DNA of 64,000 nucleotides from positions 161,976 through 225,975 of the forward strand of contig NZ_KI912479.1 of the NCBI RefSeq assembly GCF_000518705.1, written 5' to 3'. Source of the stretch: Shewanella colwelliana ATCC 39565 (lineage in GTDB: Bacteria > Pseudomonadota > Gammaproteobacteria > Enterobacterales > Shewanellaceae). Below, one piece after another: positions 17,768 to 26,400 of this stretch. Below the pieces are notes generated by a model, which had not been told where the DNA came from, searched no databases, and worked only from the letters and a program-made list of their open reading frames with translations. Numbering within the stretch: position 1 is the first letter of the stretch; every line of letters starts with the position of its first letter. Both the position numbers and the translations under genes were made by a program.

Positions 17768-18469
17768 ATGAAAACAATTGGCCTGTTAGGCGGCATGAGC
17801 TGGGAGTCGACAGCAACCTACTACCAAAAAATCAATCAAGGGATAAAACGCGAATGTGGTGGATTAACCTCGGCTCAAATTGTGCTAAACAGTGTCAACT
17901 TTGCTGAAATTGAAGCTATGCAACATCAGGGCGATTGGGGCGGTACCGCTAAGATATTGAGTGAGGCGGCGCTTTCTGTGGAACGCGGGGGCGCAGATTT
18001 TATATTGATCTGTACCAACACTATGCACAAAGTATTTGATGAAATTGCCCATGCGGTGTCTATTCCTTTGGTGCACATTGTCGATGCAACGGCTGAGGTG
18101 TTACAGCTGCAAGGGATCAAACGCATCGGTCTTTTAGGTACCCGTTTCACCATGGAGCAAGCATTCTATAAAGGCCGGCTAGCAAACCATTTTGGTATCG
18201 AAACGTTAGTCCCGACGCCCTCTGAGCAAACAGTCATTCATGATGTTATCTATCAAGAGCTTTGTTGCGGCATTATCAGTGAAACGTCTAAAGCCAGGTA
18301 TCTTGAGGTGATAACCGCATTGAAGGAGCAAGGAGCTGAAGCGATAATTTTAGGCTGTACAGAAATAGCGCTCTTGGTCGACCAAACAGATACCGACGTA
18401 CCACTTTATGACACTGCGGCGCTGCATTGTGAGCGTGCAGTGCGCTTGGCACTGATAGACAGCGTGTGA
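17768..18469 (+). CDS. Aspartate/glutamate racemase family protein
   Basis: A 233-residue cofactor-independent amino acid racemase of the Asp/Glu family, similar in layout to E. coli YgeA. The N-terminus shows the typical IGLLGGMSWEST. The two catalytic cysteines are in ICTNTMHK (first half) and LGCTEIALL (second half). It should interconvert D- and L-forms of an amino acid in the cytoplasm; YgeA-type enzymes have broad, non-Asp specificity. AAGGG precedes the ATG. It is monocistronic. The next gene (minus strand) is convergent and carries no functional hint. Confidence 0.9.
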   Translation: MKTIGLLGGMSWESTATYYQKINQGIKRECGGLTSAQIVLNSVNFAEIEAMQHQGDWGGTAKILSEAALSVERGGADFILICTNTMHKVFDEIAHAVSIPLVHIVDATAEVLQLQGIKRIGLLGTRFTMEQAFYKGRLANHFGIETLVPTPSEQTVIHDVIYQELCCGIISETSKARYLEVITALKEQGAEAIILGCTEIALLVDQTDTDVPLYDTAALHCERAVRLALIDSV

Positions 18470-18584
18470 ACGAGTGATCCGCGCTTCGCTTTGGCAAAGC
18501 TCATGGGATTATGCTTGGCGCTAAATGTTTAGCGCCTAATGCCGTAGCCTTTATTTATTGCCTCTGTGAACCTTATAAGTTAGA

Positions 18585-19949
18585 TCAGACCACTGAGTAT
18601 GTACTGTGCTGCAAGTTAGTGATGCAGTGTTTTATCTCCTGCAGTATCTGCTCAAAAACCGTGTCGTTAACAACACCGCCTATGCTGATGCGGACATAGT
18701 TATCGTGATTATCGAAATCATCGCCATTGCGCACTAAAATTCCCTTAGCGGCCAACGCTGTCACTAGGTGGTGTGCTTTGATTGGCGTAGGCATCTGTAT
18801 CCAGCCATTTAAGCCTCGCCATCGATGTTTAAGCCTTAAGTCATTAAATACGGCTTTACATCTCTGCTGCCGAGCGCGGATCAGCGTATCTCGTTCGCCA
18901 CTGAGTTTGCCACTGGTGATGACTCTGGCAGCAATCTCAACATTTAAGGGCGACACCATCCAGCATTGGCTATGCAGCGCTAATTTCACGTTCGCCATAA
19001 TCGAGGTGGGCAGTAACATAAACCCTTGTCTTAATCCGCCACCAAAGCGTTTCGATAGACTCGACAGGTAGACAACTTGTCGACTGGCAGCTTCAGAGCG
19101 TTGTTGTGCTTGCTGCCACAAAGGTAAGTGCCACTCTTCAGGGAGGCAGTAATTGACATCATCTTCGATGATATAAAATTGGTGTTCTACCGCTAAGTCC
19201 AGCAGGGCGATACGCTGTGCCATGCTGTATTGAATGCAGGTTGGGTTTTGATTATTGAGTGTTAGATAGATAGCTTTTGGTTGATGCTGTTTAACCAATG
19301 TTGTCAGCGCTTCCAGATCTACCCCTTCACTGGTCAATGGTATACCAAAGTGGTTGATATTAAGTTGGGTTGCAGCAACCTTTATCCCTGGATAGCAGTG
19401 TGCTTCGTGCAGTAATACCTCTCCAGGTTGGAGTAAACTATTTAACAGCGTGAATATGCCTTGCTGCGCACCATGGGTAAACAGAATTTGCTCAGGGTGA
19501 TGGCTAATCCCTTGATAGGTTAACCATCGGTGAAACACTCGTTGATGATGATTGAGCGGGTTAGCGTGATAGCCCATTAACTCAGTGAGTTTGGCTGGTT
19601 CTTTGGCTAAATCAGCGAGGATATCACTTAAAGTACTGGTTTGATCGCCAAGCGGTGGCTGACAGGTGGCCAAGTTGACCTGTTGGGATGTATCGGCCGT
19701 CAGATGGGACTTTACATAGGTACCATCCCCCACTTTTGCTTCAACATAACCTCTTTGCTCCGCCAGTGCATAAGCACGGGTCACCGTGCCGACCGTCACT
19801 CCTAATACATCGGCTAGGCGTCGTTGAGGAGGGAGTTTTTGCTGTAGGCCAATTTCACCGGATTGAATGGCGGCTTCGATTGCACTCGTAAGTTGTTGAT
19901 ATTTTGGTCCGTTAAAGTCGGCTAAGTTTGGTGTCCAAATTGTACCCAT
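18585..19949 (-). CDS. MocR/GntR-type transcriptional regulator with aminotransferase domain
   Basis: A 454-residue PLP-dependent regulator. An N-terminal GntR winged helix (about residues 12-80, with LPPQRRLADVLGVTVGTVTRAY) is fused to a class I aminotransferase-like domain. The PLP-binding lysine is Lys300 in LSSLSKRFGGG. Such proteins sense amino acids or vitamin B6. It is divergent from a LysE-type exporter 114 bases away. One inverted repeat, AATTGTA-N5-TACAATA, covers its own start codon, and another, AATTGTA-N4-TACAATT, lies in front of the exporter, suggesting autoregulation and control of the neighbour. The ATG at 19949 is preferred over an upstream TTG at 19982 because the domain begins there. 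Confidence 0.9.
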   Translation of the reverse strand: MGTIWTPNLADFNGPKYQQLTSAIEAAIQSGEIGLQQKLPPQRRLADVLGVTVGTVTRAYALAEQRGYVEAKVGDGTYVKSHLTADTSQQVNLATCQPPLGDQTSTLSDILADLAKEPAKLTELMGYHANPLNHHQRVFHRWLTYQGISHHPEQILFTHGAQQGIFTLLNSLLQPGEVLLHEAHCYPGIKVAATQLNINHFGIPLTSEGVDLEALTTLVKQHQPKAIYLTLNNQNPTCIQYSMAQRIALLDLAVEHQFYIIEDDVNYCLPEEWHLPLWQQAQQRSEAASRQVVYLSSLSKRFGGGLRQGFMLLPTSIMANVKLALHSQCWMVSPLNVEIAARVITSGKLSGERDTLIRARQQRCKAVFNDLRLKHRWRGLNGWIQMPTPIKAHHLVTALAAKGILVRNGDDFDNHDNYVRISIGGVVNDTVFEQILQEIKHCITNLQHSTYSVV

Positions 19950-19956
19950 TACAATA
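19938..19956. promoter_or_regulatory. Inverted repeat over the mocR-type gene start (operator candidate)
   Basis: ATTGTA-CCCAT-TACAAT, whose central CAT is the complement of the regulator's start codon. Its half-sites equal those of the repeat at 20016-20033. Confidence 0.5.
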
Positions 19957-20015
19957 AATCCATTGAACCAAATAATTATCAAGATAATATGAGCTGCAAT
20001 CGACTTTGTGTCAAT

Positions 20016-20033
20016 AATTGTATGCGTACAATT
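20016..20033. promoter_or_regulatory. Inverted repeat in front of the lysE-type gene (operator candidate)
   Basis: AATTGTA-TGCG-TACAATT is a perfect 7+7 palindrome with a 4-base spacer, placed 30 bases before the exporter's ATG. It is a likely binding site of the divergent MocR-type regulator. Confidence 0.55.
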
Positions 20034-20063
20034 TTGCTGGGTAGTGTGGAGGCATGACTAATT

Positions 20064-20675
20064 ATGATAGATGAATCATTAATGGCTTTAATGACGTCGG
20101 CAGCACTGTTTTGTGCCACCATGACAATGACGCCAGGACCAAACAATGTGTTACTGGCCACATCAGGTGCTAATTATGGTGTCAAAAAAACTGTGCCTCA
20201 TGTGGTAGGGATCCGTATTGGTTCAAGTAGTTTACACCTAGCTATGCTGTTGGGACTTGGTGCGCTGTTTCAGCAGTGGCCACAGTTGCACACTGGACTT
20301 AAATATCTGTCGCTTATCTATCTGCTTTATCTAGCCCTGAAAATTGCTCGCTTGCCTACAAGTGATGAGATCTGTGCTCAAGATGCTAAGCCGATGACTT
20401 TATCAGAGGCGGCGCTATTTCAGTGGATAAACCCTAAGTCTTGGATGGCCACTGTTACCCTATGTAGTGCGTTTACACTTGCAGGTGATGCTTATTGGTT
20501 GAGCGCTGTTGCAGGGATGATGGTGTTTAATATGGTCGGATTTCCAGCCTCATTTACGTGGGTATTTCTAGGTGCTGGCATCCGTCATAAGCTTAGTTCA
20601 CCGAAAAGACGGGCGCGATTTAACTATTTGATGAGTGGTCTACTCCTAGTGTGTATACCTATGATGATTCACTAG
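20064..20675 (+). CDS. LysE/RhtB family amino acid exporter
   Basis: A 203-residue inner-membrane protein with about six hydrophobic helices and the family signature near the N-terminus, MTPGPNNVLLATSGANYG. A second conserved point is QWINPKSWMATVT around residue 120. LysE/RhtB proteins export amino acids or related compounds. The ATG at 20064 has GGAGG upstream. It is divergently paired with a MocR-type regulator, an arrangement common for exporters induced by their substrate; the substrate cannot be read from sequence. Confidence 0.9.
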   Translation: MIDESLMALMTSAALFCATMTMTPGPNNVLLATSGANYGVKKTVPHVVGIRIGSSSLHLAMLLGLGALFQQWPQLHTGLKYLSLIYLLYLALKIARLPTSDEICAQDAKPMTLSEAALFQWINPKSWMATVTLCSAFTLAGDAYWLSAVAGMMVFNMVGFPASFTWVFLGAGIRHKLSSPKRRARFNYLMSGLLLVCIPMMIH

Positions 20676-20704
20676 CCATAGCGCGCCATTTGCAGTGTTA
20701 AAAA

Positions 20705-20727
20705 GGGACAATATAAAAAATTGTCCC
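20705..20727 (-). terminator. Terminator of the GST gene (minus strand)
   Basis: An 8-bp stem (GGGACAAT / ATTGTCCC) with a 7-base loop; on the minus strand it is followed by TTTT. It lies directly after the stop of the GST gene and between convergent genes, so it may also slow lysE transcription. Confidence 0.75.
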
Positions 20728-20729
20728 CT

Positions 20730-21431
20730 TCATGGGCACTCATTAATCGCTATATTGGGACCAAAGGTGTGGCTTTTACCGCTTTCCAGCCATGTAGGAT
20801 ATTTGTCCATGATAGCAATAAATAAAGGGCTCTCTATATGCTGCCTCAGCCATCGCTGTGTTAGTGGAAACGGGGCGGAGTTCCACCAGGTTAAATCGAC
20901 ATGAGCAAATTGGCGAATGAACGGGAATATGGCATAGTCCGCGATGCTGTGACGGTTGTTAATCAGGGAGAGATGTTTAGTCTGGTCTGTCAGCGCACCA
21001 CTATGTGCCAATTGGCGCTCTAGGACTTGGATGAATTGCTCACCTTGAGCGCGATAATAGCTTTCGTCATGTTCAGGGTGGCGATCCGCGTACTTATACT
21101 TATCTAACCAAGGTTTAAATTCAGTATCATTTTGCGCGATCAATGCCATGGCTTGTTGTTGTAGTGTTGGTGTTTGACTTAACTGCAGATCGTGGGGGTC
21201 GTTGCATGCCAATGCCCATTGCATGATTGCCAAACTTTCATCAATGACCTGACCACTTTCAAGCAGTAACACAGGAACGGTCCCCTTAGGGCTAGCTTCT
21301 AGCATCGCGTCGGGCTTATGTTTAAGCACTATCTCTCTTAACGCAACGGTTTGCTGAGCAAGCAATATTCCCAGTCTGGCGCGCATAGCGTAGGGACAAC
21401 GTCTAAATGAGTACAGTATGGGGTGGGGCAT
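20730..21431 (-). CDS. Glutathione S-transferase family protein
   Basis: A 233-residue protein with an N-terminal thioredoxin-fold domain containing a glutaredoxin-2-like active site, RRCPYAMRARLG (Cys near residue 11), and the cis-proline segment GTVPVLLLESGQVIDES. An all-helical C-terminal domain follows. This is typical of the GST family, GrxB-like or omega-like. Substrate is unknown. The ATG at 21431 has AAAGGAG at ideal spacing; the longer frame to 21482 is not used. It is a single gene with its own terminator. Confidence 0.85.
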   Translation of the reverse strand: MPHPILYSFRRCPYAMRARLGILLAQQTVALREIVLKHKPDAMLEASPKGTVPVLLLESGQVIDESLAIMQWALACNDPHDLQLSQTPTLQQQAMALIAQNDTEFKPWLDKYKYADRHPEHDESYYRAQGEQFIQVLERQLAHSGALTDQTKHLSLINNRHSIADYAIFPFIRQFAHVDLTWWNSAPFPLTQRWLRQHIESPLFIAIMDKYPTWLESGKSHTFGPNIAINECP

Positions 21432-21652
21432 CAACTTCTCCTTTTTGGCCGCTATTTTTAACTGCTTTGGCCGTGATGGCAAACCATAATCACCACTTTC
21501 TATTCTGTCTGGCTATATACCCTTACTTTTTGTCCCTGTTTGTTTGACTGTGATTTAGGTAAAATCGCCGCCAATTTTGTGCTGCAAGTCACTTTTTGTT
21601 GCACACCACCATGCACTGGGGATTAAGCCTCAGCCAGCAGTTAGAGGTTAAT

Positions 21653-22639
21653 ATGTCCCAAGTCGTCGTTTGTGCGTTATATAAGTTTGTTGCGTTACCC
21701 CACTTTGAACAGATCCAGCAGCCGTTATTGGCGCAGATGGAATCCTTATCGATTAAAGGTACCTTGTTGCTTGCCAGTGAAGGGATTAATGGCACCGTTG
21801 CGGGCGGCCAAAGTGCAATCGACTCACTACTTGCGTGGTTGGATGGCCAGCCTGGGCTGGACAATATCGTCTATAAGTTATCGTTTGATGATGAGATGCC
21901 GTTCTATCGGACTAAGGTTAAGCTCAAAAAAGAGATTGTGACCATGGGTGTTGAGGGTATCGACCCTCGTAAAGTTGTGGGCACCTATGTGAAACCGCAA
22001 GATTGGAATGCACTGATTTCTAATCCCGACGTGTTACTGATTGATACGCGTAATGATTATGAGGTGAGTATTGGCACCTTTAAACATGCGGTTGATCCTA
22101 AGACGCAAACGTTTCGTGAATTTCCTGCCTATGTCAAAGATAACCTAGATCCAAATCAGCACAAAAAAGTGGCGATGTTCTGTACTGGTGGCATTCGTTG
22201 TGAAAAGTCGACCGCTTACCTAAAAGAGCAAGGGTTTGATGAGGTTTACCACTTGGAAGGTGGCGTGCTTAAATACCTTGAAGAGGTAAAACCAGAAGAA
22301 AGCTTATGGGAAGGCGAGTGTTTTGTATTCGATAATCGAGTATCGGTAAATCATCACCTTGAGAAAGGCGAGTACGATCAATGTAATGCTTGTCGCTTAC
22401 CGATCACCGAAGCGGATAAAGCCAGTGAGCATTATGTCAAAGGCGTGAGCTGTCCACACTGTATCGATAAGGTTTCTGATAAACAGCGAGCACGTTTTGA
22501 AGAGCGTGAACGTCAAGTTCAGTTGGCTAAATCTCGTGGCGAATCTCATATCGGCAGCGATGTGAATAGCGTAATTGAACAAAGACGCATGCAAAAAGCA
22601 CAGTTAAAACAAAGTCAAAATACCAAGACTGAAAAATAA
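21653..22639 (+). CDS. trhO: tRNA uridine 34 hydroxylase (rhodanese domain), TrhO
   Basis: A 328-residue protein closely resembling E. coli YceA/TrhO, which makes 5-hydroxyuridine at the wobble position of tRNAs with O2. Layout: an N-terminal ferredoxin-like domain (about 1-95, with ASEGINGTVAG), a rhodanese domain (about 120-220) with catalytic Cys177 in CTGGIRCEKS, then a cysteine-rich segment (CNACRLP and SCPHC) and a charged helical tail. The ATG at 21653 has AGAGG upstream and matches the family start. It is a single-gene unit. A strong terminator lies unusually far (about 180 bases) downstream. Confidence 0.95.
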   Translation: MSQVVVCALYKFVALPHFEQIQQPLLAQMESLSIKGTLLLASEGINGTVAGGQSAIDSLLAWLDGQPGLDNIVYKLSFDDEMPFYRTKVKLKKEIVTMGVEGIDPRKVVGTYVKPQDWNALISNPDVLLIDTRNDYEVSIGTFKHAVDPKTQTFREFPAYVKDNLDPNQHKKVAMFCTGGIRCEKSTAYLKEQGFDEVYHLEGGVLKYLEEVKPEESLWEGECFVFDNRVSVNHHLEKGEYDQCNACRLPITEADKASEHYVKGVSCPHCIDKVSDKQRARFEERERQVQLAKSRGESHIGSDVNSVIEQRRMQKAQLKQSQNTKTEK

Positions 22640-22817
22640 GCCGAGTAAAAGAGGTAAAAACGCCATAGAAGGCTATACTCATATTACTGCTAGCAGTTTG
22701 TTGCATCGGGCGACAACTCATTTTTACGGCAGGGTTAGCAGAGTGTGGTTAGCTGTTTTGGTGTTAGTTTTTTGGTTTGTCAGCAAGACTTCTGTTAACG
22801 GTTTTAAAGTAAGCAAC
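22640..22817 (+). other. Long 3' region of trhO, no ORF supported
   Basis: About 180 bases between the trhO stop and a strong terminator. No protein-coding frame is convincing. The distance would allow a 3'UTR-derived or separately transcribed small RNA ending at 22852; I see no clear promoter. Confidence 0.3.
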
Positions 22818-22855
22818 AAAAGCGGGTATTGCATTAAGCAATGCTCGCTTTTTAC
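22818..22855 (+). terminator. Strong intrinsic terminator downstream of trhO
   Basis: A 15-bp stem with two G-U pairs (left arm begins AAAAGCGGG, right arm ends CGCTTTT), an ATTAA loop and a T-run on the plus strand. Confidence 0.88.
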
Positions 22856-23038
22856 TTTTATGGCCATTGTCCTGCGCAGTAAAGTGGGTATATTTCAACA
22901 AGCAACTATGTTCTAATTACGCCTTTAATTCGCGCAGACATTACCGCTCGATTATTCACCTTTTAAGCCGTTGTATTAAAGAAGCTAAAACGTCTTTAAA
23001 ATAATGGCTTGATAACAGTAAAAAGGCCAGTAACACCT

Positions 23039-23962
23039 ATGTTCAATCAATCGTCAACCCGTTTAAATAAATATATCAGTGAAAGTGGCATCTGCTCGCG
23101 AAGAGAAGCTGACCGATATGTTGAGCAGGGCAATGTGTTCATTAATGGTAAACGTGCAACCATAGGTGATCAGGTCTCTGCTGGTGACATTGTTAAGGTG
23201 AACGGGCAATTGATTGAACCAAAAGATGCAGAAGATTTTATTTTTATCGCCTTAAACAAACCCGTGGGTATTGTTAGTACCACTGAAGGCACCGAACGAG
23301 ACAATATTGTGGATTTTGTTAACCACAGCTCACGAATCTTCCCCATTGGTCGCTTGGATAAAGACTCACAAGGTTTGATTTTTCTGACTAATAATGGTGA
23401 TTTAGTCAATAAAATTTTGCGTGCTGGTAATAAGCATGAAAAAGAGTACATAGTGACGGTGAACAAACCCATTACTGATGACTTTATTGCTGGGATGAGT
23501 GGCGGTGTGCCTATCCTTGGTGTGGTGACGAAAAAGTGCAAGGTCACTAAGGTATCGCCACTGAGTTTTAAGATCACCCTGATCCAGGGGTTAAACCGCC
23601 AGATCCGCCGTATGTGTGAACATTTCAACTTTGAAGTGACTAAGTTAGATCGTGTGCGAATAATGAATGTCAGTTTAAAAGGTTTACCTGTGGGTGAGTG
23701 GCGCGATCTCACCGACGATGAGTTAATGGTTTTATTGAAAGCCTCTGAAGGGTCTTCCTCTGAGGCCAACCCTAAAACCAAAAGTAGTAAAAATAGTAAG
23801 CCTCGCAGCGGTGGTCATAGTAGTAAGAGTGGCAGCAAGCCCGCTGGTAATAAAAACAGTAAGCATGTCAAGAAAAGTGCGCCCAGACGAGGCGGCTCTA
23901 AACCGGCATCGCGCACCGGTGGCAAGCCATCGAGACCGGCAAAAAGTGGTCATAGACGTTAA
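23039..23962 (+). CDS. rluF: 23S rRNA pseudouridine(2604) synthase RluF
   Basis: A 307-residue pseudouridine synthase of the RsuA/RluB/E/F group, near-colinear with E. coli RluF, which modifies U2604 of 23S rRNA and tRNA-Tyr. An N-terminal S4 RNA-binding domain (about residues 7-55, LNKYISESGICSRREADRY) precedes the catalytic domain with the aspartate motif GRLDKDSQGLIFLTN (about 103-117) and the late motif LNRQIRRMCEHF. The last 55 residues are a low-complexity basic tail of Ser/Lys/Gly/Arg, likely disordered and RNA-binding. MFNQ at 23039 fits the family start although the ribosome binding site is poor; the upstream TTG at 23009 is unlikely. Confidence 0.95.
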   Translation: MFNQSSTRLNKYISESGICSRREADRYVEQGNVFINGKRATIGDQVSAGDIVKVNGQLIEPKDAEDFIFIALNKPVGIVSTTEGTERDNIVDFVNHSSRIFPIGRLDKDSQGLIFLTNNGDLVNKILRAGNKHEKEYIVTVNKPITDDFIAGMSGGVPILGVVTKKCKVTKVSPLSFKITLIQGLNRQIRRMCEHFNFEVTKLDRVRIMNVSLKGLPVGEWRDLTDDELMVLLKASEGSSSEANPKTKSSKNSKPRSGGHSSKSGSKPAGNKNSKHVKKSAPRRGGSKPASRTGGKPSRPAKSGHRR

Positions 23963-23988
23963 GTATTCACACGTTAAGATTACTCATT

Positions 23989-24014
23989 AAAAAGCGCCGA
24001 GAAGGCGCTTTTTT
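23989..24014. terminator. Bidirectional terminator between rluF and the slipin gene
   Basis: A 10-bp stem (AAAAAGCGCC / GGCGCTTTTT) with GAGAA loop and runs of A and T on either side; it separates two convergent units. Confidence 0.93.
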
Positions 24015-24032
24015 GTGTCAAACACTCGTGGT

Positions 24033-24830
24033 TTATGGTTTTTTCGCTGGAGTGGATTGAGGGTTTTGCTCCTTATTTAAAACACCACTAAGCAGATCCA
24101 TGGGTAATGGGAACAAAATGGTCGAATTTTTTTCAGAGGCTATTTCAGTCAATGTTTGTAGGTAGCGAAGCAAAATGGCGTTGGGCTCTTTAGCGAGTGT
24201 TTCTGCCGCCTCCACCAGTTTTGCCGAGGCTTCCATCTCACCGGATGCATGGATAACCTTAGCGCGTCTTGTCCGCTCAGCTTCGGCTTGTCTGGCGATA
24301 GCCCTAACCATGGTTTCATTGAGATCGACATGTTTAATCTCTACATTGGAAACTTTTATTCCCCAACTGTCGGTGCGGCTATCGAGGATAGCGCGAATAT
24401 CGGTATTGAGCATTTCGCGGTTGGCCAACATCTCATCGAGCTCATGCTGCCCGAGTACCGATCGCAATGTGGTTTGAGCCAGTTGTGAAGTCGCTTGCAG
24501 GTAATCCTCGACGTTAATGATGGCTTTTTGAGCATCAATAACCCGAAAGTAGATCACAGCGTTAACTCGTACCGATACGTTATCACGGCTAATAACATCT
24601 TGAGTGGGCACATCCATCACTACGGTGCGCAAATCGACACGAACCATTTGCTGCACAAGCGGAATGACTATCACTAATCCAGGACCTTTGACCTTATAGA
24701 ATCGTCCCAGCATAAAGACCACACCGCGCTCATATTCTCTTAAAATTTTAAAGGTACTAAATAGCACCACCAAGATGAAAAACATCAAGGCAGCAAAAAA
24801 TAGATTGGTGTTATAGGCTAGGGTTTCCAT
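24033..24830 (-). CDS. Slipin (SPFH/stomatin-family) membrane protein
   Basis: A 265-residue stomatin-like protein: one N-terminal membrane segment (about residues 8-28), then a Band 7/SPFH domain (EYERGVVFMLGRF, VRVDLRTVVMDVPTQDVIS) and a coiled-coil with the ARQAEAERTRRAKVI motif around residue 185. Slipins form oligomeric membrane microdomain scaffolds and are partners of NfeD proteases. The start overlaps the end of the NfeD gene by 20 bases, the standard slipin-NfeD operon arrangement. The exact physiological role is unknown. Confidence 0.92.
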   Translation of the reverse strand: METLAYNTNLFFAALMFFILVVLFSTFKILREYERGVVFMLGRFYKVKGPGLVIVIPLVQQMVRVDLRTVVMDVPTQDVISRDNVSVRVNAVIYFRVIDAQKAIINVEDYLQATSQLAQTTLRSVLGQHELDEMLANREMLNTDIRAILDSRTDSWGIKVSNVEIKHVDLNETMVRAIARQAEAERTRRAKVIHASGEMEASAKLVEAAETLAKEPNAILLRYLQTLTEIASEKNSTILFPLPMDLLSGVLNKEQNPQSTPAKKP

Positions 24831-26205
24831 GAGTATCTTCCTCGTTAGGCATGACTAACAGTGGTTCGATTTTGAGGGTCAGGTGATCGCGTTCAATCAC
24901 TCTAACCTGTTGGTTCGTTTCAGTAGGCGTGTCGCTAATGGCCGCCCACTCTTCGCCTGCAAGGTGCACTATGCCTTGTTGTTCAAAGCCTTCAACTACT
25001 GTTGCTACAGCACCTATGATTGCTGCATCACCGCTAACTACAGGCCGACGTCTATTGCTCCAAAGCGTGGATAGTACCCACAGCGAAAAGAGCGTCGAGG
25101 TAAGAGTTACTGCTGCGATGAGTGGTAAAGAGATGGCAAACTGCTGCTGAGTATCGAGTAAAAAAAGTGAGCCGATTGAAAAGGCAACGACGCCACCGAG
25201 ACCAAATAGGCCAAAGCTGGGAACCATTGACTCTGCGATAAGTAACACAATACCTAGCAGTAGCAAGCCCAATCCAGCATAGTTAAGCGGCAACATCTGA
25301 AACGCATACATGGCAATAATTAGGGCTATCCCGCCAGTAATCCCTGCCAGCCCAATGCCTGGGCTGTAAAATTCAAGTATTAGGCCGTAGATGCCAATAA
25401 GCATCAAGATATAGGCAATATTTGGGTTGGTGATTGTTGCGATTAGTTGATTCCGCCAATCACTTGGATGTTCGACCAAAATGGCATTGCTGAGATTGAG
25501 TTTTTGGGTGTTTCGTTCGAGGGTGAGTGGCCAGCCATTGAGCTTGTCGATAAGTTGATCTTCATTATCGGCGACAAGATCTATCACCTGTTGTTCTAAT
25601 GCCTCCGCAGCGGTGAGCGTAGCAGCCTCTTTTACGGCAAGTTCTGCCCAGGATTGATTTCGGCCTCTAAGTTGCGCTATCGATCGAATATAGGCGATGG
25701 CATCGTTGAGCACTTTTCGCTCCATGGCGCTGCTATCGTCATTGCTGTCCTCTTTTGGGCTCGATGACGGGCTGCCCATCTGTACCGGCGTAGCGGCTCC
25801 TAAGGTTGTAGCGGGTGCCATGGCTGCAATATGGCAAGCGTAAAGAATATACGTCCCTGCGCTCATGGCTCTAGCACCAGCGGGGGCGACAAAGCAGGCA
25901 ATGGGTATTTGTGAGGCCAAGATTGTTTGGTTGATGTCTCTTAAGCTACTGACGAGGCCACCAGGGGTGTCGAGCACTATAAGGATTAAGGTGGGCTGCT
26001 CAGTTTGACTCAGATTATTGGCATGGACAATTTCATTCACCAAATATTCACTCACTGCGGGGCCGATAGCGCCTTCGAACCTAAGCACTGTAATGGTTTG
26101 ATGACTTGTTGCTTCTGAAGATTGGGGACTCACTTGGCCGTAACAGAATAGGGCTAGACCGAGCAAGCCAAGAGTAAATAATAAGCGTGTAAACATGGAA
26201 AACAT
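24811..26205 (-). CDS. NfeD-family membrane serine protease (ClpP class, NfeD1b type)
   Basis: A 464-residue protein with a signal peptide, a periplasmic ClpP-like protease domain (about residues 35-210), four or so membrane helices (about 235-355) and a C-terminal OB-fold NfeD domain (about 385-455, ending GEEWAAIS and VRVIERDHLTLKI). The catalytic serine lies in ARAMSAGTYIL near residue 116, with LDTPGG before it forming the oxyanion region. The ATG at 26205 has GAGGAG upstream. Members of this family cleave the C-terminus of the partner slipin, whose gene follows with a 20-base overlap. Confidence 0.9.
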   Translation of the reverse strand: MFSMFTRLLFTLGLLGLALFCYGQVSPQSSEATSHQTITVLRFEGAIGPAVSEYLVNEIVHANNLSQTEQPTLILIVLDTPGGLVSSLRDINQTILASQIPIACFVAPAGARAMSAGTYILYACHIAAMAPATTLGAATPVQMGSPSSSPKEDSNDDSSAMERKVLNDAIAYIRSIAQLRGRNQSWAELAVKEAATLTAAEALEQQVIDLVADNEDQLIDKLNGWPLTLERNTQKLNLSNAILVEHPSDWRNQLIATITNPNIAYILMLIGIYGLILEFYSPGIGLAGITGGIALIIAMYAFQMLPLNYAGLGLLLLGIVLLIAESMVPSFGLFGLGGVVAFSIGSLFLLDTQQQFAISLPLIAAVTLTSTLFSLWVLSTLWSNRRRPVVSGDAAIIGAVATVVEGFEQQGIVHLAGEEWAAISDTPTETNQQVRVIERDHLTLKIEPLLVMPNEEDTHGNPSL

Positions 26206-26400
26206 AAGGGCTCCTCAGACATCGCTTATGGTTAAGTTTAGTTGATATTGCACCCATTAGAGGTTTTATAGCTGACTTGCTTGCATGGCTGTGGTAATTA
26301 TCGGCAAGTAATGTAAACGCTGACCTATTTGCGTCGCTTTAGTTGTCTTTTAATGTCAGTGTGCTATTTTTCACGGCTTTTTATTGGGTGGAGCCGAGAA

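Noticed and set aside
22698..22916. 72-codon open frame downstream of trhO
   Set aside because: It runs through the strong terminator stem at 22818-22852 and has no start signals.
23762..23959. Repetitive Ser/Lys/Gly region at the end of rluF considered as a DNA repeat
   Set aside because: The codons vary and no exact DNA unit repeats; it is a low-complexity basic protein tail, common in RluF/RluB.
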